A DNA stretch of 64,000 nucleotides from Microcella daejeonensis (GTDB taxonomy: Bacteria > Actinomycetota > Actinomycetes > Actinomycetales > Microbacteriaceae), in the NCBI RefSeq assembly GCF_026625045.1, contig NZ_CP113089.1, positions 1,922,001 to 1,986,000 on the forward strand, given 5' to 3'. The notes beneath the pieces were generated by a model, which saw nothing but the letters and a program-made list of their open reading frames with translations, was not told the DNA's origin and searched no databases. The position numbers and the translations under genes are program-made. Below are positions 17,550-25,942 of this stretch, one piece after another (the first letter of the stretch is position 1; each line of letters begins with the position of its first letter).

Positions 17550-17625
17550 TCGTGTCCACCGTGCGCGCCCCGCACTCGCCCTACGCTGACTGCACCGCCA
17601 CCGCCGCATCGAGAGGATGCCCGCC

Positions 17626-19014
17626 ATGACCCTCACCGCGCCCACCCCCGCGCCCGCCGACGCCGCCGCGCCCGCCGCGACCGCGCCCCAGCAGGGCGGC
17701 CCCGGCCTGCCGCAGGAGCGCCGCCTCGTCACCGCCATCCCCGGCCCGAAGAGCGTCGAGCTCATGCAGCGCAAGCACGCGGCGGTCTCGAGCTCGGTCG
17801 GCACGATGATGCCCGTCTACACCGCGGCCGCGGGCGGCGGCGTGCTCGTCGACGTCGACGGCAACAGCCTCATCGACCTCGGCTCGGGCATCGCCGTCAC
17901 GACCGTCGGCAACGCCGACCCGCACGTGGCCGCCGCCGTCATGGCGCAGGTGCAGAGCTTCACCCACACCTGCTTCATGGTCACGCCCTACGACAACTAC
18001 GTCACCCTCGCTGAGAGGCTCAACGCGCTCACCCCCGGCGACCACGCCAAGAAGTCGGCCCTGTTCAACTCGGGCGCCGAGGCCGTGGAGAACGCCATCA
18101 AGATCGCCCGCTACTACACGGGCAAGAGCGCCGTCGTCGCCTTCGACCACGGCTACCACGGGCGCACGAACCTCACGATGGCGCTCACCGCCAAGGCCAT
18201 GCCGTACAAGGCGGGCTTCGGCCCCTTCGCTCCCGACGTCTACCGCGCGCCGATGTCGTACCCGTTCCGCGACGGGCTCTCGGGCGCGGAGGCCGCGAAG
18301 CGGGCCATCCACACGATGGAGAAGCAGATCGGCGCCGACCGCCTCGCCGCGATCATCATCGAGCCCATCCAGGGCGAGGGCGGCTTCGTCGTGCCCGCCC
18401 CCGGCTTCCTGCCGGCGCTGCAGAAGTGGGCCAACGAGAACGGCGTCGTCTTCATCGCCGACGAGGTGCAGACCGGCTTCGCCCGCACCGGCCAGATGTT
18501 CGCGAGCGAGCACGAGGGCGTCGTGCCCGACATGATGACCCTCGCCAAGGGCATCGCGGGCGGCCTGCCGCTCGCCGCCGTGGTGGGCCGTGCCGAGATC
18601 ATGGATGCCCCGCACACCGGCGGCCTCGGCGGCACCTACGGCGGCAACCCCATCGCGACGGCCGCCGCACTCGCCACCCTCGACAGCTACGAGGCCAACG
18701 ACTCGCTGGCCCGCGCCGCCGAGCTCGGAGCGATCATGACCGAGGTGCTCACCGCCCTGCAGGCGCAGGATGCGCGCATCGGCGACATCCGCGGCCGCGG
18801 CGCGATGATGGCGATCGAGCTCGTCACCGCCGAGGGCGCGCCCGACGCCGCCCTCACCGCGGCCGTCGCGAAGCACTGCCACATGAACGGCGTCATCGTG
18901 CTCACCTGCGGCACCGACGGCAACGTGTTCCGGCTGCTTCCGCCGCTGTCGATCAGCGACGAGCTGCTGCGCGAGGGTCTCGGCGTGCTCGCCGAGGCGC
19001 TGGCCGCGAACTAG
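17626..19014 (+). CDS. gabT: 4-aminobutyrate aminotransferase
   Basis: A 462-aa PLP-dependent class III aminotransferase converting GABA and 2-oxoglutarate to succinate semialdehyde and glutamate. Visible marks: the cofactor-binding NSGAEAVENAIKIAR, FDHGYHGRTNLTM, the IIIEPIQGEGG and FIADEVQTGFARTG region with the PLP-ring Asp, and the Schiff-base Lys in TLAKGIAGGLPL. ATG 17626 is preferred to the ATG nine bases earlier because the GAGAGG ribosome site would otherwise abut the start. The N-terminus is Ala/Pro-rich for about 25 residues. gabD follows after 105 bp. Confidence 0.95.
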   Translation: MTLTAPTPAPADAAAPAATAPQQGGPGLPQERRLVTAIPGPKSVELMQRKHAAVSSSVGTMMPVYTAAAGGGVLVDVDGNSLIDLGSGIAVTTVGNADPHVAAAVMAQVQSFTHTCFMVTPYDNYVTLAERLNALTPGDHAKKSALFNSGAEAVENAIKIARYYTGKSAVVAFDHGYHGRTNLTMALTAKAMPYKAGFGPFAPDVYRAPMSYPFRDGLSGAEAAKRAIHTMEKQIGADRLAAIIIEPIQGEGGFVVPAPGFLPALQKWANENGVVFIADEVQTGFARTGQMFASEHEGVVPDMMTLAKGIAGGLPLAAVVGRAEIMDAPHTGGLGGTYGGNPIATAAALATLDSYEANDSLARAAELGAIMTEVLTALQAQDARIGDIRGRGAMMAIELVTAEGAPDAALTAAVAKHCHMNGVIVLTCGTDGNVFRLLPPLSISDELLREGLGVLAEALAAN

Positions 19015-19119
19015 CGCGAGGCCGCACCTCCCCGTCGCACCGCCTCATCGCCGCACCGCACCGCACCGCCGCACCGCTCTCCCGATCCGACCGATCCGCA
19101 TCGACTCAGAAGGCATCCC

Positions 19120-20580
19120 ATGATCAGCGAATCCGACCTGCTCGCGAAGGTCCCCACCGGCCTGTACATCGGCGGGGAGTGGATCGGCGCCGAGGGCGGC
19201 AAGACCCTCGTCGTCAGCGACCCCTCGACGGGCGCCGCGCTCGTCGAGATCGCCGACGCCTCCGTCGCCGACGGCAAGCGCGCGATGGATGCCGCTGCCG
19301 AGGTTCAGGCGGAGTGGGCGGCCACGGCCCCCCGCGTGCGCGGTGAGATCCTCCGCCGCGCGTTCGACCTCACGCAGGAGCGCGCCGACGAGTTCGCCCT
19401 GCTCATGACGCTGGAGATGGGCAAGCCGCTCGCCGAGGCGCGCGGCGAGGTCGGCTACGGCGGCGAGTTCCTGCGCTGGTTCAGCGAGGAGGCCGTGCGC
19501 ATCTCGGGCCGCTACGGCCAGAACCCCGAGGGCACGGGCACGATGGTCGTCTCGCGCAAGCCGGTCGGCCCCGCGTTCCTCATCACGCCGTGGAACTTCC
19601 CGCTCGCGATGGCGACCCGCAAGATCGCCCCCGCGATCGCCGCCGGCTGCACCTCGGTCGTCAAGCCCGCCGCCCTCACGCCGCTCACGACCCTCTACTT
19701 CGTGAAGCTGCTCGAGGAGGCCGGGCTGCCGAAGGGGGTCGTCAACGTCGTCACGACCTCGAGCAGCTCCACGCTCTCGGCCGAGATCATCGCCGACCCG
19801 CGCCTGCGCAAGCTCTCGTTCACCGGCTCGACCGGGGTCGGACGCCAGCTGCTCAAGCAGGCCGCCGACGGCATCCTGCGCACCTCGATGGAGCTCGGCG
19901 GCAACGCGCCCTTCGTCGTCTTCGACGACGCCGACCTCGACAAGGCGGTCGACGGCGCGATGCTGGCGAAGTTCCGCAACATCGGGCAGGCCTGCACGGC
20001 GGCCAACCGGTTCCTCGTGCAGCGCGGCGTGGTCGAGGAGTTCAGCCGCCGCGTCACCGAGCGGGTGCAGGCGATGCGCATGGGCCGTGGCACCGAGGAG
20101 GGCGTCACGATCGGCCCGCTCGTCAACGACGCGGCCGTCGACGGCTCGCACGAGCTGGTGCAGGATGCCGTGGACCGCGGCGCCTCGCTGGCGACGGGCG
20201 GCGCGGTGCCGGAGGGCGCGGGCTCGTTCTACCCGCCCACCGTGCTCACCGACGTGCCGCGCGACAGCCGCCTGCTGACGGAGGAGATCTTCGGCCCCGT
20301 GCTCGCCATCGTTCCCTTCGACACGGAGGACGAGGCGGTCGAGCTCGCCAACGCCACCGAGTACGGCCTCGTGAGCTACGTCTTCACCGAGGATCTGCGC
20401 CGCGGCATGCGCATGATCGACCGCCTCGACACGGGCATGATGGGCCTCAACGCGGGCGTCGTCTCGAACGCCGCAGCGCCCTTCGGCGGGGTCAAGCAGT
20501 CGGGGATCGGCCGCGAGGGCGGCCTCGAGGGCATCGACGAGTACCTCGTCACCAAGTACACGCTGATCCCGCACGCGTAG
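19120..20580 (+). CDS. gabD: Succinate-semialdehyde dehydrogenase
   Basis: A 486-aa NAD(P)-dependent aldehyde dehydrogenase completing GABA breakdown to succinate. The ALDH core is intact: ITPWNFPLAMATRKIAPA, the catalytic Glu in MELGGNAPFVVFDDADL, the nucleophile Cys in NIGQACTAANRF, and the C-terminal FGGVKQSGIGREGGLEGI of the SSADH branch. It is in operon with gabT. The 105-bp spacer between the two contains short CCGCA repeats but no gene. Confidence 0.94.
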   Translation: MISESDLLAKVPTGLYIGGEWIGAEGGKTLVVSDPSTGAALVEIADASVADGKRAMDAAAEVQAEWAATAPRVRGEILRRAFDLTQERADEFALLMTLEMGKPLAEARGEVGYGGEFLRWFSEEAVRISGRYGQNPEGTGTMVVSRKPVGPAFLITPWNFPLAMATRKIAPAIAAGCTSVVKPAALTPLTTLYFVKLLEEAGLPKGVVNVVTTSSSSTLSAEIIADPRLRKLSFTGSTGVGRQLLKQAADGILRTSMELGGNAPFVVFDDADLDKAVDGAMLAKFRNIGQACTAANRFLVQRGVVEEFSRRVTERVQAMRMGRGTEEGVTIGPLVNDAAVDGSHELVQDAVDRGASLATGGAVPEGAGSFYPPTVLTDVPRDSRLLTEEIFGPVLAIVPFDTEDEAVELANATEYGLVSYVFTEDLRRGMRMIDRLDTGMMGLNAGVVSNAAAPFGGVKQSGIGREGGLEGIDEYLVTKYTLIPHA

Positions 20581-20600
20581 GGATTTCAGCGGACGCACGT

Positions 20601-20636
20601 CCGCCGCCGGGCGCTGTGGTGGCCGCCCGGCGGCGG
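20601..20636 (+). terminator. Terminator after gabD
   Basis: A 13-bp perfect stem CCGCCGCCGGGCG / CGCCCGGCGGCGG with a 10-nt loop, 20 nt after the gabD stop. Confidence 0.85.
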
Positions 20637-20726
20637 ATACTCCTGCGCGCGGTGCGGGTTCTCAGCGCGGGGGAACGGGTGCGGTCGACGCGGCGCGGGC
20701 GCCCGGTGCGGGATGCCCGGCTCGCG

Positions 20727-20996
20727 TCACATGCCGACGAGGTTCTGCGGCGGCCGGCTGCCGTTGCGCAGGCTGTCGCTCTGCTGGGCGGCGGCCAGCC
20801 GGTCGCGCTCGCGGTCGGCGCGGTCGGCGCGGTCGGCGGCGAGGCTCTCGCGGTGGGTCGCGGCCTTCCGGCGCGAGCCGAGAAGGGCGACGGCGGCGAT
20901 GATGAGGCCGACGACGACGAGAACGACGATGCCGACGATCCAGCCGGAGTCGCTCTCGGTGACGGCGGCCGCGGCGGTGGCGGTGAACAGGCTCAT
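20727..20996 (-). CDS. Small single-pass membrane protein
   Basis: An 89-aa protein with one strong membrane helix (about residues 18-40, WIVGIVVLVVVGLIIAAVAL) and a charged cytoplasmic tail rich in Arg, Asp and Ala (ADRADRADRERDRLAAAQQ) likely to be helical. No family is recognised. It is predicted as real because the hydrophobic pattern and charge distribution are protein-like and no other frame competes. Confidence 0.65.
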   Translation of the reverse strand: MSLFTATAAAAVTESDSGWIVGIVVLVVVGLIIAAVALLGSRRKAATHRESLAADRADRADRERDRLAAAQQSDSLRNGSRPPQNLVGM

Positions 20997-21070
20997 GAGG
21001 CCCCCCTCTTCGCCGCGGAGCGGCGCTCGCCGTCAGTCTGGCACGGCGCAGGGCACGGGGTGCGGAATTC

Positions 21071-21691
21071 TCAGCTGCGGCGCGCGCGCCGCCCGCGCAG
21101 CACGAGCGCGAGCACGATGAGCAGCGGCCAGACCGACTCGGTGTTCGCGGCCACGCGCTCCGAGAGGCCGATGAACGGCCCGTCCATCGCCTCGAGCTGG
21201 GCGAAGCCGATGCACAGCCCGCCGAGCAGCAGCGTGCCGAGGGTGGCGCCGAGCGGGCGCAGCAGCCAGGGGGCGTCGGGTCCGCGCCGCATCCCGAGGA
21301 ACGGCCAGGCCGCGAGGGCGATGAACCCGATCATGGCCGAGTAGTAGTGCGCGGCCGAGGTGGTCTCCACCGTCGGCAGGGGGAAGGCCGCGACGGCCCA
21401 CAGTGCGACGCCGGCGAGGCCCAGCGAGAGGCGGCCGAGCAGCCCGATGGCGGGCACGAGCGCGGCGGTGACGAGGTGGCAGAGGCCGGTGAGCACGAAC
21501 ATCGCCGTCATGAAGACGCGGGTCGGGGCATCCCCGGCCGCCAGCTCGCTGATGGTCTGGTTCACCGGATCGAATCCCGGCCAGGCGAGCTCGGCGACGA
21601 TCGTGCCGCCGATGAAGAACACGGGGGCGAGCGAGGCCGAGACGACAGCGGCGGGATGCACCGCGCGCGGGCGGGCGAGGGATGGGGTCAC
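21071..21691 (-). CDS. DUF998 family membrane protein
   Basis: A 206-aa polytopic membrane protein of the DUF998 type, with about six helices and the conserved extracellular loop containing PGFDPVNQTISELAAGD. The GTG start at 21691 is chosen since earlier in-frame sequence is low-complexity. Function of the family is unknown. Confidence 0.82.
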   Translation of the reverse strand: MTPSLARPRAVHPAAVVSASLAPVFFIGGTIVAELAWPGFDPVNQTISELAAGDAPTRVFMTAMFVLTGLCHLVTAALVPAIGLLGRLSLGLAGVALWAVAAFPLPTVETTSAAHYYSAMIGFIALAAWPFLGMRRGPDAPWLLRPLGATLGTLLLGGLCIGFAQLEAMDGPFIGLSERVAANTESVWPLLIVLALVLRGRRARRS

Positions 21692-21738
21692 CCGGCCAGC
21701 CTCGCAGGCCCGCGCTGTGACCGGGCCGCGGGCGCCGC

Positions 21739-22032
21739 TCAGGTGATGCTGCGCGAGCGCGGGCGCCGGGAGCGGCGACGAGCGTGCGGGCGGCGCAGGC
21801 GCAGGCGCACGGGCTCCTCGGCGTGGTGCTCGGTCACATCGTGCAGGCTGTGGCCGAGCCGCCACAGCCAGGCGACGACGACGATCGTGCCGATGCCGAT
21901 GAGGATGATGAGCGGCGTGACGAGCCAGTCGAGGTTCAGCGGGGGCTGATCATCGAGCTGCAGGCGCAGGAGTGTCGGGTTCACGGCGGCCGTTTCGGGA
22001 GCGAGGCGGGGCGGTCGGGTTCGTGCGCGCAT
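21739..22032 (-). CDS. Small single-pass membrane protein, basic tail
   Basis: Up to 97 aa, with one membrane helix (LVTPLIILIGIGTIVVVAWL) and a very basic C-terminus (RLRLRRPHARRRSRRPRSR). The likely start may be the internal GTG at 21984 (VNPTLLRLQLDD). No family recognised; it could be a small membrane component or regulator. The 147 bp between it and the ZIP gene hold nothing I can support. Confidence 0.55.
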   Translation of the reverse strand: MRARTRPPRLAPETAAVNPTLLRLQLDDQPPLNLDWLVTPLIILIGIGTIVVVAWLWRLGHSLHDVTEHHAEEPVRLRLRRPHARRRSRRPRSRSIT

Positions 22033-22179
22033 CGTCGCGTCGCGGCGGCCCTCGGTGAGCCGTGGTCATGAGGGAACCACATTCGGGGGTGGAACGCACG
22101 GGTTTCGTGCGAATCCATTTCAGAGTGTCACATATCCCACATACGGCCTGGAGGTCGACGCAGAAGGGCGCCGGGTCGT

Positions 22180-22956
22180 TCAGCCCAGCTGCGTCAGCGC
22201 GAACGAGAGGGCGAATCCGAGGGCGGCCCACAGGCCGGTGAACGAGCGGTCGGAGGCGAAGGCCTCGGGGATGAGCGTGTTGGCGACCATCGCCAAGATG
22301 GCTCCCGCCGCGATGGTGGTCACGACCGCGATGGCCTCCAGCGGAGCCTCGGCGAGGAGTGCGAAGCCCATCGCCGCGGCGATGCCCGAGGCGAGCGCGA
22401 TGCCGCCCCAGACCCCGAAGACGTAGCGCGCGCTGCGCCCCTCGTGCTTCATGCCCGCGGCGCTGCCGAGCCCTTCCGGCAGGTTGGAGACGGCCACCGC
22501 GACGAGGATGGGCAGGCTCACCGCCCCGCCGTCGGCGAGCGAGAGCCCGAGCACGAGGCTCTCCGGAACGCCGTCGAGCAGCGCCCCCAGGGCGACGGCG
22601 AGCCCGACGGCGCTGCTCGCGGTCGCCGCCGGCAGCGCGTGCACGCCGGGCTCGCTCTGCAGGGCGATCGAGGGCTTGCGCGCGCGGGCGCCCCGTCGGG
22701 CGAGCAGCAGGTCGGCGGCGACGAAGACGACGGCGCCGAGCACGAACCCGCCGAGGGTGGGTAGCACCCCTCCCGTGCGGCGGGCCTCGCCGACGAGCTC
22801 GAAGGCGAGGGTCGAGACGAGGGCGCCGGCGCCGAAGGCCATGACGCCGGCCACGAGCGTGGCGGGCAGGCGCAGGAACCATCCCATCGCCGCCCCGACG
22901 ACGAGCCAGCTCGCGGCGCCGAGCCCGGCCAGCCCGGCGATGAGCACCTCGGGCAT
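22180..22956 (-). CDS. ZIP family divalent metal transporter
   Basis: A 258-aa membrane transporter with eight predicted helices. The two conserved metal-site helices are visible as GALLDGVPESLVLGLSLA and VAVSNLPEGLGSAAGMKHEG; the first lacks the usual His before the Pro-Glu pair. The start is ATG 22956; the longer frame adds a Pro-rich stretch unlike the family. It is divergent from the tad locus, with about 100 bp between them. Confidence 0.85.
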   Translation of the reverse strand: MPEVLIAGLAGLGAASWLVVGAAMGWFLRLPATLVAGVMAFGAGALVSTLAFELVGEARRTGGVLPTLGGFVLGAVVFVAADLLLARRGARARKPSIALQSEPGVHALPAATASSAVGLAVALGALLDGVPESLVLGLSLADGGAVSLPILVAVAVSNLPEGLGSAAGMKHEGRSARYVFGVWGGIALASGIAAAMGFALLAEAPLEAIAVVTTIAAGAILAMVANTLIPEAFASDRSFTGLWAALGFALSFALTQLG

Positions 22957-23058
22957 CCGGCCTCCTCGCACGAGCGGCGTCGGCGGCGCCGGCGCGGTGC
23001 GCACAGCCTAGGGGCGGCCCCGCGCGGCGGTGCCGACCCGCTGTGGAGAGAGCGCGGG

Positions 23059-23365
23059 ATGCCCGCCCGCCGATTGCGCATGATGTCGCGCATGTCGACC
23101 GCCGTCTCCGCCATCACCGACCGGGTCCGCGAGCGGGTGCGAGCCGAGCGGCTCGATCTGCGGCGCGACCCGGAGGGAGCGGAGCGCCTCATCCGCGAAG
23201 AGCTGCGCCGCTACGCCGAGCGCTCGCTCTCCGGCATCCTGCCGCGCATCCCCGATGAGGCCGCCGCCTTCGGCCAGGTGCTCGCGGGCCTCACCGGCTA
23301 CGGCCCGCTGCAGCCCTACTTCGACGATCCGACGGTCGAGGAGATCTGGATCAACCGCCCCGACG
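23059..23365 (+). pseudogene. tadA: TadA/CpaF pilus ATPase, N-terminal fragment
   Basis: The first 102 codons of the Tad (Flp) pilus assembly ATPase. Visible are the N-terminal helical domain (DRVRERVRAERLDL, LIREELRRYAERSL) and the start of the conserved GYGPLQPYFDDPTVEEIWIN region. Translation then enters the inserted element and stops at 23430 after unrelated residues. The remainder of the gene resumes at 34084. Joining 23364 to 34084 gives NRPD-AIFIARAG in one frame, matching the family's EEIWxN-x-FVARxG pattern, for a full protein of about 408-419 residues. ATGs at 23059, 23083 or 23092 are possible starts. Confidence 0.92.
23360..23365. other. attL core of the integrated element
   Basis: The 6-bp CCGACG at the left junction, identical to that at 34079-34084. 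Left of it the sequence codes for TadA; right of it TadA coding is lost. Confidence 0.8.
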
Positions 23366-23439
23366 GCTCAGTAGCAATTGTAGATGTTGGTAGCCGTGGG
23401 GCTGTGGAGATCCGCTCTTCCGTCACCTAATCTCACAAC

Positions 23440-23883
23440 GTGACTCAGACGCCACCCATCCCGCCCGGTTGGTATCCCGAGAGCGGGTCGCTGCGATGGT
23501 GGGACGGCACAGCATGGACTGACCAGCGTGCGCCGCTCACCGGCCCGCCTCCTGCCCCCGCTCCCCGTCGAGGGTTCGGAGCGGGCATCGGGTGCCTGGT
23601 GCTCCTGGGCCTCGTTCTAGTCCCGTTCTTCATCTGGCAGGCCATGGGCAGCCCTGGCGGCACTCCAGGCGCGCACGAGACCTGCATCGAGGAGATCAGT
23701 CAGGCCTGGGAAGGTCGATTCGACAACCCCATCATCGTCAGCGAAACCGAGACCGCCATCGCCTGGGATGTACAGGGCCGATTCGATGGTGGAACGTTCG
23801 CGTGTGGATTCAGCAAGAACCCTCTGACGCTGGAGCAGGCCATCGTCTTCCCCGGCGACGATGCTGTGGTCGTGGTGCCCTAG
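23440..23883 (+). CDS. DUF2510 domain membrane protein
   Basis: A 147-aa protein. Residues 5-28 are a DUF2510 motif (PPGWYPESGSLRWWDGTAWT), a Pro-rich linker follows, then one membrane helix (GCLVLLGLVLVPFFIWQAMG), and an extracellular domain with two cysteines. DUF2510 proteins are common in actinomycetes, usually as N-terminal cytoplasmic tags of membrane proteins of unknown role. GTG 23440 is the start. It is the first gene at the left end of the island. Confidence 0.82.
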   Translation: MTQTPPIPPGWYPESGSLRWWDGTAWTDQRAPLTGPPPAPAPRRGFGAGIGCLVLLGLVLVPFFIWQAMGSPGGTPGAHETCIEEISQAWEGRFDNPIIVSETETAIAWDVQGRFDGGTFACGFSKNPLTLEQAIVFPGDDAVVVVP

Positions 23884-23980
23884 GGCCGCAGGTGCTCTTC
23901 GGCACCCACGGTGGTGCTCGGATGTCCCCTTGCTCGCGTACCGTGGGGGTCTCGGCCGGAGTGAGGAACGATGACGCTCT

Positions 23981-24277
23981 GTGGCTGACTGGCACCCCGT
24001 CCTTGCCGCCGTGGAGCACGAACCCGGCCACTGGATCCTGACCGCTCAGACCGGCCCCTACGCCGTCGTGGAGATCATCCGCAATTGCAATGAGACCGGG
24101 TACCGAGCATCCACCTACGTCGAGCCGCGCCGGGTCGTCGGATACCGGCTCACGCTCAAGTCAGCCTGCGAGATCGCGCACCGCGCGTGGATCCGCAGAC
24201 ACGGTCCCGACCCCGGTGAGAACCAGTACCCCCAGCACCTCCGGCAGCACTGCCCGCCCGCCGCAGGCGAGAGTTGA
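23981..24277 (+). CDS. Island copy of the tRNA-Leu-adjacent orphan protein
   Basis: A 98-aa protein of unknown function starting at GTG 23981. It is nearly collinear with the chromosomal 15589-15915 product: WHPVLAAVEHEPGHWILTAQ, GYRASTYVEPRRVVGYRLTL, SACEIAHRAW. The C-termini differ, which marks the true limit of the conserved unit (about 82 residues ending near PGENQYP). Presence on both an island and the chromosome suggests a small family that moves with elements or regulates them; this is inference. Confidence 0.75.
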   Translation: MADWHPVLAAVEHEPGHWILTAQTGPYAVVEIIRNCNETGYRASTYVEPRRVVGYRLTLKSACEIAHRAWIRRHGPDPGENQYPQHLRQHCPPAAGES

Positions 24278-24416
24278 TGCTGTTGCGGTGGGTCAGGCCC
24301 ACACCGTCACGAGATCGACGGCGCAAGATGAAACTACGGAGTAGCGCCACTCATGCTGAGTCACGCGTTGACCGCCAACGCGTCCGAGGACGCTGACCAC
24401 GTGTCAGAGTTGGGAC

Positions 24417-24956
24417 ATGTTCAAGCGTTGGCGCAACCAAAGGCCTCCAGTACCCAGAGACTTCATCGAGTACGCCACGCGACCGTGGCTGGTGATCGTT
24501 TACGCAGGGTTTGTTTCTTTCGTGATAGCCGACCTCGTGGCTGCATATGAGGGATTGGCCTTTTCCGGCTTTCTTGGTCTATGGGCGACACTATGGGCAC
24601 TCGTTTTGGCAGCCTTGATCTTCGTCATCAACGCAGGCGAGCAACGCCAGTTGAGGGAGGAGATCGTAGGTCTGCAGGGCTCCATGAGCGAGATGGTGGA
24701 GAGCCTGCTCACGAAGCAGTCAGAAGCGCAGCTCGCTGCAGCCAAGGACGACTACAGGGACTACCTCGATGAACTGCTGCGCATGTTCCCTGCCATTCCC
24801 GAGAGCGACATAGTGACGGTCGAACGGCTACCAGGCAAGGGCAACCTGCCGGTCATCATCGAGACCAAGCTGCGACGGTACAGCGTCTGGCGTGGGGGTC
24901 GGAATGGCGGCTTCCACATCACAAAGCTGAGCGACCCCAACGGTCAGGCCGTGTGA
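24417..24956 (+). CDS. Two-helix membrane protein with coiled coil
   Basis: A 179-aa protein of no recognised family. Two membrane helices occupy about residues 24-42 (WLVIVYAGFVSFVIADLVAA) and 51-71 (FLGLWATLWALVLAALIFVI). A cytoplasmic coiled coil follows (GEQRQLREEIVGLQGSMSEM), then a small soluble domain ending in a beta-like stretch (IIETKLRRYSVWRGG). It lies next to the defence-like cluster and could be a membrane-associated sensor or effector, but nothing shows this directly. Confidence 0.7.
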   Translation: MFKRWRNQRPPVPRDFIEYATRPWLVIVYAGFVSFVIADLVAAYEGLAFSGFLGLWATLWALVLAALIFVINAGEQRQLREEIVGLQGSMSEMVESLLTKQSEAQLAAAKDDYRDYLDELLRMFPAIPESDIVTVERLPGKGNLPVIIETKLRRYSVWRGGRNGGFHITKLSDPNGQAV

Positions 24957-24970
24957 ACCCAATCAAGGGC

Positions 24971-25744
24971 TCAATCCGAGTCGTCGATAGTCGAGTGGTC
25001 ACCCTCCGCGAGAACGTCTTCCGCGGCCATGACTAGAAGTTCCGCGACGATCCAGGTTCCCGGCGGCAACACGCCGCCCGAGATCGTTCGCGTGAGTCTC
25101 CGCCCCCAAGCAAACAGCTCCTTTTCCCAAAGATCTTTCAGTAGAGAGTCGAGTGACCTCTGGGCCTGCCGGTACTGGGAAAGACCGTCGAGGTCCTGAG
25201 ATATCTCACCCCAACTCTGCGCACTTTCAAGGAAGGCGTCCGCAGCGTCGATCCGGTCGTCCGTATGGTCTTCCGCAAGCGGAATCAAGTTGTAGGCCTG
25301 GACGTTCCGAACTAAGCCGAACGCCTGCGCCCCGGAACGAATCGAGTCAAAAGGTATCGAGTCCTCGTCGGCATCTCTTTCGATCTTGATTGGCTGCGGA
25401 ACGGGGTCGTCATCGATCCGTGACTCGGACCACCTCTCGTGCTCCAGCTTCATCGAGCGGAGTTTCTCCACTGTATAAACATCGGGCTGTTCGTCCACGC
25501 GTTTATGGTCCTCGGGGCAAAGCAGAATCAAGTTGGCGTACGCGTCGATCGCTTTGCGGCTACCTAAGTCACCACGAGGACCAGCAAGAGCACGCGCGAT
25601 GATGTGTGCTTCCTCGCCGAGAACGAGGCCTGGCAATCCCGGTGACTCTGCATCTCCTGTCAGGGGACGTTTGCAAAGCGCGCATCGATTGTGGGAGCGA
25701 CCCCAAAGCAGTTTTCGGTCCCTCTGCGAGATCGCCACTTGCAC
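24971..25744 (-). CDS. HNH endonuclease domain protein
   Basis: A 257-aa protein. The N-terminal half is an HNH nuclease with zinc ligands: CALC (Cys21, Cys24), EEAHIIARA (His47), YANLILLCPEDH (Asn71, Cys76, His80). These fit the HNH catalytic triad His-Asn-His. The C-terminal half (about residues 125-257) is helical and unassigned, possibly a sensor or partner-binding domain. The start is GTG 25744 (a second GTG six bases later is possible). It is divergent from the phosphoribosyltransferase gene across 198 bp and may form part of the same defence cluster. Confidence 0.82.
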   Translation of the reverse strand: MQVAISQRDRKLLWGRSHNRCALCKRPLTGDAESPGLPGLVLGEEAHIIARALAGPRGDLGSRKAIDAYANLILLCPEDHKRVDEQPDVYTVEKLRSMKLEHERWSESRIDDDPVPQPIKIERDADEDSIPFDSIRSGAQAFGLVRNVQAYNLIPLAEDHTDDRIDAADAFLESAQSWGEISQDLDGLSQYRQAQRSLDSLLKDLWEKELFAWGRRLTRTISGGVLPPGTWIVAELLVMAAEDVLAEGDHSTIDDSD

Positions 25745-25942
25745 TCTCCATCAAGTTGGGATTTGGGCTTCGAGTGTCCTCCGACCACGAGGCCGTGAAC
25801 CAGTGCTGCCAAGAGTCTGCACCAGCCGATCTAGAGACCTTCATCGCACCGGTGCGAGTCCGCGTATCTTCCGACCCTGGGTTCAAGCGCATGGGTGGCG
25901 GTGAAACGCGCCTTCTTGGATTGTCCGGACTACGCTTGAGTA

